Shown one piece after another: positions 55,032 through 63,089 of a DNA stretch of 64,000 nucleotides; position 1 is the first letter of the stretch, and the number at the start of each line of letters is the position of its first letter. The notes below the pieces were generated by a model. The model did no database searches and was not told the DNA's origin. It saw only the letters and a program-made list of their open reading frames with translations. Location: positions 310,001-374,000 of the forward strand of contig NZ_JABBYJ010000002.1 in the NCBI RefSeq assembly GCF_012932565.1, given 5' to 3'. The translations under genes were made by a program, and so were the position numbers. The DNA comes from Sneathiella limimaris (GTDB lineage Bacteria > Pseudomonadota > Alphaproteobacteria > Sneathiellales > Sneathiellaceae).

Positions 55032-56137
55032 TTCAACCTCTCTGACTTCATATAGGATTTCTGGCGCTTAAAGGTGGCTTTCTTGTAAAGTGGGAACATC
55101 TGGAAATAGAGTTTCACTTTCAGCCACCGGCCATAAATACCGTGGGGTTCAAAGATGACGAAGAGCACCAAGATCAAACCGAAGATAAGCGGCTCGAAAC
55201 CGGGAGTTTCTGCAATTTCAACCGGCAGATAATCCTTCATGATGGCCAAAGCTTGAGGCAGCGCCAAAACGAACATCGCCCCAAAAATTGCCCCGTGAAT
55301 GGATCCGAGGCCTCCCACAACCACGAGGACTAGAAGCTCCAGTGATTGGAAAACCGTAAAGCTTTCTGGCGACAGAAACCCGAGCTTGTGCGCAAACAGC
55401 GCACCTGCAAGACCTGTAATACCCGCACTTAAGGCAAAGGCGATGGTTTTCACCTTGGCCAGATTGACGCCCATACTCTGTGCTGAAATTTCTGAATCCC
55501 GGATTGCCATCATGGCCCGCCCAGTTGGAGAGCGCAGCAGATTGAGCGTAAAGAGAATACAAGCAATCAATACCCCGAGCGCCAGATAGTAAAACGGTGT
55601 GCCGTCCGTAAGCGTCAAATTCCCAATTTCAACATATTCGACCAACAAGCCAGAATATCCGTTGGTTACACTTTCCCAGCGGGAAAAGATCTCTTCCACT
55701 ACAATCGCAAATGCAAAGGTGGCAATGGCGAGATAAATACCCGTCAGACGCAAAGCAGGAATACCGATCACAATTCCAGCCAAAGCAGCCAGAATGCCGG
55801 CTAGCGGAAAGGATAAGAAGAACGAGAAAACAATCGGCTCATCCATGAAAGGTAAGCTCAGGCCATTTCCTGTAAGCACAGCTTCTGTATAAGCCCCGAT
55901 CCCAAAGAAAGCCGCATGGCCAAGACTGACCTGCCCCGTGTAACCGGACAGCAGCATCAATCCCACCCCAGCAGTGGCAACAATATAGAGCTGGGTCATC
56001 TGGCCTACATAGTAGCTATCCAGAAGAAAAGGAACGAGGATCACAGCAATGATCAGAGCCCCATAGGACCAATAATAACCCGAATGTTTTGCCAGTCGGA
56101 TATCCTGGTCATAATCAGTTTTGAATAAGAAACGCAT
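55028..56137 (-). CDS. livM: Liv-type ABC permease (LivM)
   Basis: A 369-residue inner-membrane permease with about ten helices. The LivM hallmark is visible: LLSGYTGQVSLGHAAFFGIG followed by GLSLPF and, later, GVNLAKVKTIAFALSAGITG LAGALFA-type sequence and VVVGGLGSIHGAIFGA. It pairs with LivH. The start lies 2 nt after the livH stop and its end overlaps livG. Confidence 0.94.
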   Translation of the reverse strand: MRFLFKTDYDQDIRLAKHSGYYWSYGALIIAVILVPFLLDSYYVGQMTQLYIVATAGVGLMLLSGYTGQVSLGHAAFFGIGAYTEAVLTGNGLSLPFMDEPIVFSFFLSFPLAGILAALAGIVIGIPALRLTGIYLAIATFAFAIVVEEIFSRWESVTNGYSGLLVEYVEIGNLTLTDGTPFYYLALGVLIACILFTLNLLRSPTGRAMMAIRDSEISAQSMGVNLAKVKTIAFALSAGITGLAGALFAHKLGFLSPESFTVFQSLELLVLVVVGGLGSIHGAIFGAMFVLALPQALAIMKDYLPVEIAETPGFEPLIFGLILVLFVIFEPHGIYGRWLKVKLYFQMFPLYKKATFKRQKSYMKSERLK

Positions 56138-56139
56138 GA

Positions 56140-57033
56140 TTACACCCTCTTTCCTGTTTTCTCACCGAACAGGCCTTGAGGTCTCACGACCAGAACAATT
56201 AACAGCACAACATAGGCCGCGACGTTTTTGAAACCGGGTGGCAGATAGAAGCCAGCCAGCGTTTCAATAATGCCGATTATCAGTCCCCCAACAACGGCAC
56301 CTGGGATCGACCCAAACCCACCGAGCACGGCGGCTGGGAATGCTTTAAGCCCTATGAACCCCATACTGGTATCGATCAGAGTTGTCGGCGCCAGCAGAAT
56401 TCCGGCTGCTGCTGCGACAGCTGCACTAATTCCCCAGATCATGGAGAAGACCGACTTGACCGGGACCCCCATGTAATAAGAGGCAAGCTGGTTCTGAGAG
56501 GATGCCTGCATAGCAACCCCGAGTTTCGTATAGGTAAAGAAGGCATACAACACTGCACAAAACAGGATAGTTGCCACGATCACCGAAAGATCCGTCTGGG
56601 CAATCACTAGGGTTCCCATGGATTCCGGGATCAATGCCATCCCTTCACTAGAAAAGGGTGTCTCAATCGCGTAGGTTTCCGTTCCCCACCCCGGCATCAT
56701 ACCGGCGACACTTCTCGCGATATAACCAAAACCAATTGTCACAAGAACAATGGCAAATTGCGGCTGACCCAATACAGGTCGCAGGATTACACGATCCGTC
56801 AAGTTGCCGACGACAAACATGCAGGCAATCGCGGCTGCGGCCCCTACCCAGTAATTCCAGCCAAAAATTGAAATGAATGTGTAGGCAAAAAACGCACCGA
56901 GCATCATTAGCTCACCCTGTGCGAAGTTGACTACCTCTGTTGCTTTATAGATCAATACGAAGCCGAGTGCGACCAGAGCATAGATGCATCCGATAGAAAC
57001 CCCGCCTATGACCAACTGTAAAAACTCTAACAG
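56140..57033 (-). CDS. livH: Liv-type ABC permease (LivH), probable CTG start
   Basis: A permease of about 297 residues with LivH motifs: GGVSIGCIYALVALGFVLIY, VVNFAQGELMMLGAFFAYTF and VLGGFGSIPGAVVGGLIIG. No ATG or GTG lies at the right place. A TTG at 57013-57015 has no ribosome site, whereas a CTG at 57031-57033 has GGGGAGG 5 nt upstream and yields MLEFLQLVIGGVS, matching the family N-terminus. First gene of the liv-like operon. Confidence 0.87.
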   Translation of the reverse strand: MLEFLQLVIGGVSIGCIYALVALGFVLIYKATEVVNFAQGELMMLGAFFAYTFISIFGWNYWVGAAAAIACMFVVGNLTDRVILRPVLGQPQFAIVLVTIGFGYIARSVAGMMPGWGTETYAIETPFSSEGMALIPESMGTLVIAQTDLSVIVATILFCAVLYAFFTYTKLGVAMQASSQNQLASYYMGVPVKSVFSMIWGISAAVAAAAGILLAPTTLIDTSMGFIGLKAFPAAVLGGFGSIPGAVVGGLIIGIIETLAGFYLPPGFKNVAAYVVLLIVLVVRPQGLFGEKTGKRV

Positions 57034-57588
57034 AACGGCCTCCCCTATGTTGTCCGAAAGTTATTTTTTGATTTCTGAAAGGCCGCAACTTAATCGGACA
57101 TTTGCGACCCTTGTTAAAAACTATAGGCAGTCATTTATTTTAGCGTCAACAGTAAAAAAAACATGCGACCATGAATTCTTTTTCGCACTTGCAAAATAAA
57201 ATGAACAAAATACAACATACATGAAATATCTATTCTAATATATACTTTATAACAGTAGTATTATTATTTAAAAGAAACGAAAAATTAATATATTTTATAA
57301 TTATGACTGAGAAGAAATTTTTTTCTATTTAATTTATTAACGAGTTCCTCTAAGTAAATATGGATTTTATATAATAAGTTCTATTTTTAGGACTATCTAA
57401 ATTACTGAATTTTCATCAGTTTTTCTACTACTCCCATTTCTTTCCTATTCCATTCGTTGGTTAAAAAATGTTAGAATTCACTTCTATACAGACAAATCTG
57501 TGATGTGCCGGACTTAAAAAAACAAACGCTTGGTGTTAGATTCTTTGCTGAGCTGATCTGAAAACAAAAATCCGAAACGGAATATACA
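57034..57588. other. 555-bp very AT-rich intergenic region
   Basis: Between livH and the MBL-fold gene the sequence is far richer in A/T than any neighbour, especially 57160-57420, with many stops in all frames and homopolymer runs. It must hold promoters of both divergent genes. I see no gene, tRNA, strong hairpin or direct repeat in it. Confidence 0.7.
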
Positions 57589-58488
57589 ATGGCCCCATCC
57601 CTGACCTTTAACAAAGAGCTTGAATTTGAGTATGGCGAAACCAGTGATTTGAGCCCACTGATCCGCCGTGTCGTTGCGAAAAACCCAAGTGCTTTCACCC
57701 TACATGGAACGGGAACCTACATCCTTGGAAAAGGAAAAAATGTAGCTGTCATCGACCCAGGCCCCGCCGACGAAGCTCATATTGACGCAATACTACGAGC
57801 TACCGAAGGGGAAACCATTAGCCATATCCTGATTACCCATACCCACATGGATCATTCTCCTGGCGCAGCGCCCCTTAAAGAAAAGACCGGCGCAAAAACC
57901 TATGGATATGGACCCCATGGCAGCGGAAAACCCGGCATGAAAGCCGAAGAAGATGGGGATATGAAATTTAACCCAGACATTTACCTAAAGGATGGAGATC
58001 TGGTCGAGACCGACGACTGGACTGTTCGGGCTATCCATACCCCAGGCCATCTTTCCAACCATCTTTGCTTTGAGTTAGTCGAAGAGAAAACCCTATTTTC
58101 TGGTGACCACGTAATGGGTTGGTCGACTTCTATTGTCTCTCCGCCTGATGGGGACATGAAACAGTATCTGGAAAGTCTAGAAAAACTATTGGACTTTGAT
58201 CATGATCGTTACTGGCCAACTCACGGACCGGCAATTGACAACCCGAAGGAACATGTGAAGGGGCTCATTGCTCATCGTCATAGCCGCATAGACCAAATCC
58301 GCTCCTGCCTTCAGGAAGGACCTGCAAGTATCCCGGAAATGGTCAAGAAGATGTATAAAGATGTGCCAGAATATTTACATCCAGCAGCTGCACGCTCTGT
58401 TTATTCGCACATTATCCTCATGGTTGAAACGGGTGAGGTGAAAACAGAAGGTGATCTCAGGGTCAGCTCTACCTATCAACTGGCATAA
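57589..58488 (+). CDS. MBL-fold hydrolase (LACTB2-like)
   Basis: A 299-residue metallo-beta-lactamase-fold protein. The metal motif is ITHTHMDHSPGAAPLKEKTG (HxHxDH), with later His in AIHTPGHLSNHLCF, SGDHVMGWSTSI and YWPTHGPAIDNPKEH. The C-terminal 60 residues (IPEMVKKMYKDVPEYLHPAA) form a winged-helix-like tail, as in LACTB2-type proteins, some of which are RNases. Substrate not determined. The ATG is preceded by no strong ribosome site (AACGGAATATACA). Convergent with yajQ. Confidence 0.88.
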   Translation: MAPSLTFNKELEFEYGETSDLSPLIRRVVAKNPSAFTLHGTGTYILGKGKNVAVIDPGPADEAHIDAILRATEGETISHILITHTHMDHSPGAAPLKEKTGAKTYGYGPHGSGKPGMKAEEDGDMKFNPDIYLKDGDLVETDDWTVRAIHTPGHLSNHLCFELVEEKTLFSGDHVMGWSTSIVSPPDGDMKQYLESLEKLLDFDHDRYWPTHGPAIDNPKEHVKGLIAHRHSRIDQIRSCLQEGPASIPEMVKKMYKDVPEYLHPAAARSVYSHIILMVETGEVKTEGDLRVSSTYQLA

Positions 58489-58511
58489 AAAAGGGATGGC
58501 AAGACCATCCC
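58487..58511 (-). terminator. Rho-independent terminator after yajQ
   Basis: GGGATGG and CCATCCC (58493-58511) enclose a 5-nt loop; on the minus strand six T follow. It lies 28 nt past the yajQ stop and overlaps the MBL gene stop. Confidence 0.82.
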
Positions 58512-58539
58512 CTTCAAATCTTGAATTCCCAACCGCGAA

Positions 58540-59025
58540 CTAGTCGCGGAAATTCACATATTGTAGGGGCATCTCCGTATCCTGCTCCTTACAAAAGGAT
58601 ATAACTGCCTGCAAGTCATCCCGCTTTTTACCGGTAACCCGAAGCTCGTCGCCCTGAATGGCGACCTGGACCTTGATCTTGCTCCCCTTGATGGATTTCA
58701 CCAGTTTCTTGGCAAGTTCCTTATCAATGCCTTCGCGCACAATTACCTGCTGACGCACACTTTGACCGGCGGCTTTCTCAGGGGTCTTATATTCCAGAAC
58801 ACCGGCATCCACATTCCGACGGGTCAAATGCCCCTGCAGCAGCTCATGCATTTGACGGAGTTTGAGATCATCGTCAGCATGGATCGTAATCACATTATCG
58901 GTTTGCTCGATAGTGCAGTTGCTGCCCTTAAAATCATAACGGGTCTCAATTTCCCGGCGGACATTGTTGAGGGCGTTCGCAACCTCGTTCAGATCAGTCT
59001 TAGAAACAATATCAAAAGAAGGCAT
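58540..59025 (-). CDS. yajQ: YajQ family (UPF0234) nucleotide-binding protein
   Basis: A 161-residue protein with the family landmarks PSFDIVSKTDLNEVANALNN, RYDFKGSNCTIE, a conserved QSVRQQVIVREGIDKELAKK and the C-terminal QDTEMPLQYVNFRD. Homologues bind nucleic acid or cyclic di-GMP (for example in Xanthomonas and Pseudomonas); the role here is not known. Ten nt after prfC on the same strand, so probably cotranscribed. Confidence 0.95.
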   Translation of the reverse strand: MPSFDIVSKTDLNEVANALNNVRREIETRYDFKGSNCTIEQTDNVITIHADDDLKLRQMHELLQGHLTRRNVDAGVLEYKTPEKAAGQSVRQQVIVREGIDKELAKKLVKSIKGSKIKVQVAIQGDELRVTGKKRDDLQAVISFCKEQDTEMPLQYVNFRD

Positions 59026-59035
59026 TTAGATCTCC

Positions 59036-60625
59036 CTAAACAAGCTGTTCCTTGGTTTTACAGAACTTAATATTTGGCCAGTCTTTCTCCGCCCGCTCAA
59101 GATGCCATGCATTACGGGCGAGGAAAACAGGTGCCTCATCATGATCTTCGGCAAGTGAAGCCTGATTGGCATCGAGGAATTTTTTCAATTCGTTATGGTC
59201 TTCCTGTTCAACCCAACGGGCAGTGTAAAGCTCTGTCGGCTCGAAATTAACAGGAATATCATACTCAGTCCGGATACGATCTGCCAGCACCTCAAACTGC
59301 AAGGCACCGACAACACCCACAACCCAATCTGATCCTAACCGAGTTTTAAAGGCGCGGGCTGCGCCCTCTTCAGCGATCTGGATCAGAGCACGCCCCAAAT
59401 GCTTAGCGCGCATTGGATCGACAGGACGAACCTTCTGCAACAATTCCGGTGCGAAGCTTGGAATGCCGGTAAAGCGAACATCCTCGCCCTCTGTCAAGGC
59501 ATCCCCAATTCGAAGGTTTCCATGGTTGGGTAGGCCAATAATATCACCGGGCCAGGCTTCTTCAGCCAACTCCCGATCCTGTGCCAGAAACAGAACAGGA
59601 TTATGAATGGCCAGGGTTTTGCCAGAACGCACATGCTTCAGCTTGGCCCCCCGTTTGAAATGGCCAGACACCAGTCGCATAAAAGCAATACGGTCCCGGT
59701 GTTTTGGGTCCATATTGGCCTGGATCTTGAAAATAAAGCCGCTGACTTTTTTCTCATCTGGCTGAATTTCGCGATCCACAGATGGTGCAGGCTTTGGAGA
59801 AGGCGCCATGAGGGTCAGGCCATCCAGCAAAGTCTCAACCCCGAAGTTATTGATCGCGGATCCGAAATATACAGGTGTCATCGTTCCATCAAGGAAGGCC
59901 TGTTGATCAAATTCAGGGCAAAGTTCCCGAACCATTTCGACATCTTCCCGGAGTTTTTCGGCATATCCGGTTGGCAAAAGTTCATCAATCTTTGGATCAT
60001 CAATACCGTTGCAAACAATACCTTCGTCCAAATGATTGTTTTTGTCTTTGCTGACCAACACCAGACGATCATTGAACAGGTCATAACACCCATGAAAATT
60101 CCGCCCCATGCCGATCGGCCAACTCGCTGGAACCACATCCAGCGCCAGGGTCTGCTCAATATCATCCAACAGCTCAAACGGATCGAGGGCTTCACGGTCG
60201 AATTTGTTGATGAAAGTGACAATCGGCATATCGCGAAGGCGGCAGACCTCAAAGAGTTTCCGCGTCTGGCTTTCAATACCTTTCGCCCCGTCAAGCACCA
60301 TGACGGCGCTATCCACCGCAGTTAAGGTTCGATATGTATCTTCGGAGAAGTCCTCATGGCCCGGTGTATCAAGCAGATTGAACGTCTTGCCCTGATAGTC
60401 GAAAGTCATGACAGACGAGGCAACAGAAATGCCCCGCTCGCGTTCCACCTTCATCCAGTCAGAACGAGCACGGCGTTGCTCTCCCCGAGTTTTCACCGCG
60501 CCGGCCAACTGAATAGCACCACCAAAGAGCAGCAGCTTTTCAGTCAAAGTCGTTTTACCCGCGTCCGGATGGGCAATAATCGCAAAAGTGCGCCGATTGG
60601 CGACACGATCTTCAAGAATACTCAT
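59036..60625 (-). CDS. prfC: Peptide chain release factor 3
   Basis: A 529-residue translational GTPase that recycles RF1/RF2 from the ribosome after termination. G motifs: G1 IIAHPDAGKTTLTEKLL, G3 LLDTPGHEDFSEDTYRTL, G4 TFINKFDREALDP. C-terminal segments include WVVGVVGALQFEVLADRIR and FLARNAWHLERAEKDWP. The ATG at 60623-60625 has GGAAGTG upstream; an in-frame GTG two codons earlier is possible. Followed by yajQ. Confidence 0.96.
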   Translation of the reverse strand: MSILEDRVANRRTFAIIAHPDAGKTTLTEKLLLFGGAIQLAGAVKTRGEQRRARSDWMKVERERGISVASSVMTFDYQGKTFNLLDTPGHEDFSEDTYRTLTAVDSAVMVLDGAKGIESQTRKLFEVCRLRDMPIVTFINKFDREALDPFELLDDIEQTLALDVVPASWPIGMGRNFHGCYDLFNDRLVLVSKDKNNHLDEGIVCNGIDDPKIDELLPTGYAEKLREDVEMVRELCPEFDQQAFLDGTMTPVYFGSAINNFGVETLLDGLTLMAPSPKPAPSVDREIQPDEKKVSGFIFKIQANMDPKHRDRIAFMRLVSGHFKRGAKLKHVRSGKTLAIHNPVLFLAQDRELAEEAWPGDIIGLPNHGNLRIGDALTEGEDVRFTGIPSFAPELLQKVRPVDPMRAKHLGRALIQIAEEGAARAFKTRLGSDWVVGVVGALQFEVLADRIRTEYDIPVNFEPTELYTARWVEQEDHNELKKFLDANQASLAEDHDEAPVFLARNAWHLERAEKDWPNIKFCKTKEQLV

Positions 60626-60745
60626 GATCACTTCCGAACCGCTTATTCAGCAGTTCCACATTCATGGCCACCTATGGGGCCCTAGATTTCAATTGCAGCA
60701 GATGTAACTTCATTAGGGGGAGACTTCAATCTTTTTCCCAAAACC

Positions 60746-61342
60746 CTAAAGCTGCTTTTCCATGAGATGCCAACTATCCCCGATAAACTGATCCCCCATA
60801 GAAATCGCCGGAAGCGTTCTTTGGATAGAAAAACCATATCGTTCATATAATCTGATAACAGAAGTCTTACTGCCCAAGACCACTAAATTGACAGCACTGA
60901 CCCCGCTATCTTTTGCCAATTTCAACGCATGATCCAGAAGGTGACTTGCCAATCCCTGTCCCCGATACTCCTCTTTCACGGCGAGAAAATTGATATACCA
61001 ATTCCCGACGACAGATCCCTCAAATTCCTGAAAAGGCTGAGCATAGGGAAGCCAGGCTGGCTCATCTCTGAGATCAGCATTTTCCTCAATCATCAAAAAT
61101 GAATTTACCAGTCCTGCAACTTTGCCTTCAGCTGTTTTAAGTAAATAGCAATGACGGTAAGAAAACTCTCCCACGTCGCGCCTGACACATTCCGCACCTT
61201 TATTCCATGGGTCTTCAGCAGTCCCTTCTGCAAGTTGTTGCCAGCGCACGAAAGAAGTCCCTGAGGCCGCCATATTTGATAGCCTTGCAATTTCCATCGC
61301 ATCAGCTTGGCTCCCCGGAACAATTTGAATAGAGACAGTCAT
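60746..61342 (-). CDS. GNAT family N-acetyltransferase
   Basis: A 198-residue GNAT. The acetyl-CoA site reads INFLAVKEEYRGQGLASHLL (RGQGLAS), followed by AVNLVVLGSKTSVIRLYERY and GFSIQRTLPAISMGDQF. Substrate unknown. ATG at 61342 is chosen for the family-like MTVSIQIVPGS; it lies only 9 bp downstream of the T-run of the preceding gene's terminator, so its own promoter must overlap that hairpin or lie within the upstream gene with readthrough. Confidence 0.88.
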   Translation of the reverse strand: MTVSIQIVPGSQADAMEIARLSNMAASGTSFVRWQQLAEGTAEDPWNKGAECVRRDVGEFSYRHCYLLKTAEGKVAGLVNSFLMIEENADLRDEPAWLPYAQPFQEFEGSVVGNWYINFLAVKEEYRGQGLASHLLDHALKLAKDSGVSAVNLVVLGSKTSVIRLYERYGFSIQRTLPAISMGDQFIGDSWHLMEKQL

Positions 61343-61351
61343 ATCACTCAC

Positions 61352-61391
61352 AAAAAAGCCGCCCTTCAAAGCTGCAACTCTAAAGGGCGGC
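61352..61391 (-). terminator. Rho-independent terminator after the oxidoreductase gene
   Basis: GCCGCCCTT and AAGGGCGGC (61358-61391) form a 9-bp stem with a 16-nt loop, followed on the minus strand by six T. It ends only 9 nt before the GNAT start codon. Confidence 0.88.
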
Positions 61392-61417
61392 CGATCGCTT
61401 CAGAATTACTGGAAAGA

Positions 61418-62428
61418 CTAGTTTTCGTTCACTTTCAAAACCAGCTTACCGAAATTTTCGCCGGTAAAAAGTTTAAGGAAAGTGGTTGGGAAGTTTTCAA
61501 TTCCCTCATCAATATGCTCTTTGAACTGCAGCTTCCCTTCTGAATACCAGGTTGCGAGCTGGCGCGTTCCTTCTTCATATTGCTTGATGTAATCAAATAC
61601 GACAAAGCCTTCCATTCGGGCATGCTGTACCAGAAGGTTCAAGTAATTGACGGGCCCTTGAACTGGCGTTGTGTTGTTGTACTGAGAAATTGCGCCACAA
61701 ATCACAACGCGCGCATGTCGATTAAGGCGAGCAAGTGCAATATCCAGAATATCCCCGCCCACATTATCGAAATAGACATCAACACCTGTCTTCAATGGCT
61801 CTTTCAAGTCTTTCAGGAAGCTATCCGATTTGTAATCAACACATGCTTCAAAGCCAAGCTCGTCAACCACGTACCTGCATTTGCCTGCACCGCCAGCGAT
61901 ACCCACTGCACGAGCACCCAAAATTTTGGCGATCTGACCAACCATAGAGCCCACTGCCCCCGCAGCACCAGAGACGAGAACCGTATCCCCTTCTTTCACT
62001 GCGCCTACATCTGTAAGCCCAAAATAGGCCGTCAGCCCAGGCATACCGAGACCCCCCAAATAGCTTTGCAAAGGAGCGAGGTTGGGATCAACCTTAACCA
62101 AGTCCTTTCCATCTGATTTTCCATACTGTTGCACGCCGTGGTAACCGGTTACATAATCACCAACTGCAAAAGCAGAGTTATTACTTTCGATCACTTCACC
62201 GACAGTACCAGCCCGCATGACCTCCCCAAGTCCAACAGGCGGAATATAGGACTTCGCATCATTCATCCAGCCACGCATCGCTGGATCAAGAGAGACATAG
62301 TGGACCTTGACAACCACTTCGCCCTCCCCGGCGGTTGGTATGGCCTCCGTCGTAAATTCCCAGTCACTATCCTTTGGAGTTCCAACAGGCCGTGCTGCGA
62401 GACGGTATTGTTTATTTTGCAGGGTCAT
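61418..62428 (-). CDS. NADP-dependent MDR oxidoreductase (CurA/prostaglandin reductase-like)
   Basis: A 336-residue zinc-independent medium-chain reductase: VSLDPAMRGWMNDAKSYIPP, the cofactor loop VSGAAGAVGSMVGQIAKILG (AxGxxG), CGAISQYNN and a C-terminal TTFLKLFTGENFGKLVLKV. Family members reduce alpha,beta-unsaturated ketones or aldehydes with NADPH (CurA, PTGR). AAGGAAGAAAA precedes the ATG. Single gene with its own terminator. Confidence 0.9.
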   Translation of the reverse strand: MTLQNKQYRLAARPVGTPKDSDWEFTTEAIPTAGEGEVVVKVHYVSLDPAMRGWMNDAKSYIPPVGLGEVMRAGTVGEVIESNNSAFAVGDYVTGYHGVQQYGKSDGKDLVKVDPNLAPLQSYLGGLGMPGLTAYFGLTDVGAVKEGDTVLVSGAAGAVGSMVGQIAKILGARAVGIAGGAGKCRYVVDELGFEACVDYKSDSFLKDLKEPLKTGVDVYFDNVGGDILDIALARLNRHARVVICGAISQYNNTTPVQGPVNYLNLLVQHARMEGFVVFDYIKQYEEGTRQLATWYSEGKLQFKEHIDEGIENFPTTFLKLFTGENFGKLVLKVNEN

Positions 62429-62524
62429 TTTTCTTCCTTATGTTTTTAGTCCCCGCCATCCAATCGGTTTTCATCCCAAAGATCAAGACCGATCGTTCAA
62501 AATGAATGTGGGGACCGTCACAAT

Positions 62525-63088
62525 CTAGAAAGTCAGTGAATTTACAACCTGCTCAGCAGTCTGAAGACGAGCTTGATAGTAATGAACGGCACGGGCGCCA
62601 AATTCAATCAGATAAAGCTTGGAATCCTTTTCTACAAAATAGATTTTGACCCTTAAGTCTTTGCCTTTTGGTGTCGAGACAAACGCTTCGAAGCTATATC
62701 CGGCAAGGCCGCCAATATCCCGCGGTGTTAATTCTGAAATCTCTGTAACCACCTTGCCATTTAGCGAGACACTGGACCGATAGAGTTCGACTACTTCTTC
62801 GGGTGTCATTCCGGTTCGGTAAGCAGGAACCTTCGACGCGACATCATCCTTGTAGTCACCTGGGATTTTATCACCCTCTTTAAGCGGCTTAATGAATTGG
62901 ATATTCTCGAGAATTGGGCCATATTGGGTCCAAGAAATTGCCTTTTCAGACTGCATTTCATTGATATTTTCGGCCGTAGCAACTGTATAACTGTCCCACA
63001 TGACCCGATTACCTGTTTTTAACAGTTTGTAACTCGGTATACAGGCTGTGACGAGAAGAAGAGAAAACAAGACAAGCAGTTTTCGCAT
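62525..63088 (-). CDS. Small lipoprotein of unknown function
   Basis: A 187-residue predicted lipoprotein: signal KLLVLFSLLLVTAC with Cys 16 as lipidation site. The mature part includes NRVMWDSYTVATAENINEMQ and GKVVTEISELTPRDIGGLAG; I recognise no family. Its start lies 1 nt past the M48 peptidase stop (AAGGAAATAAAATG), so it is coupled to it and may work with it in the envelope (inference). Confidence 0.82.
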   Translation of the reverse strand: MRKLLVLFSLLLVTACIPSYKLLKTGNRVMWDSYTVATAENINEMQSEKAISWTQYGPILENIQFIKPLKEGDKIPGDYKDDVASKVPAYRTGMTPEEVVELYRSSVSLNGKVVTEISELTPRDIGGLAGYSFEAFVSTPKGKDLRVKIYFVEKDSKLYLIEFGARAVHYYQARLQTAEQVVNSLTF

Positions 63089-63089
63089 T

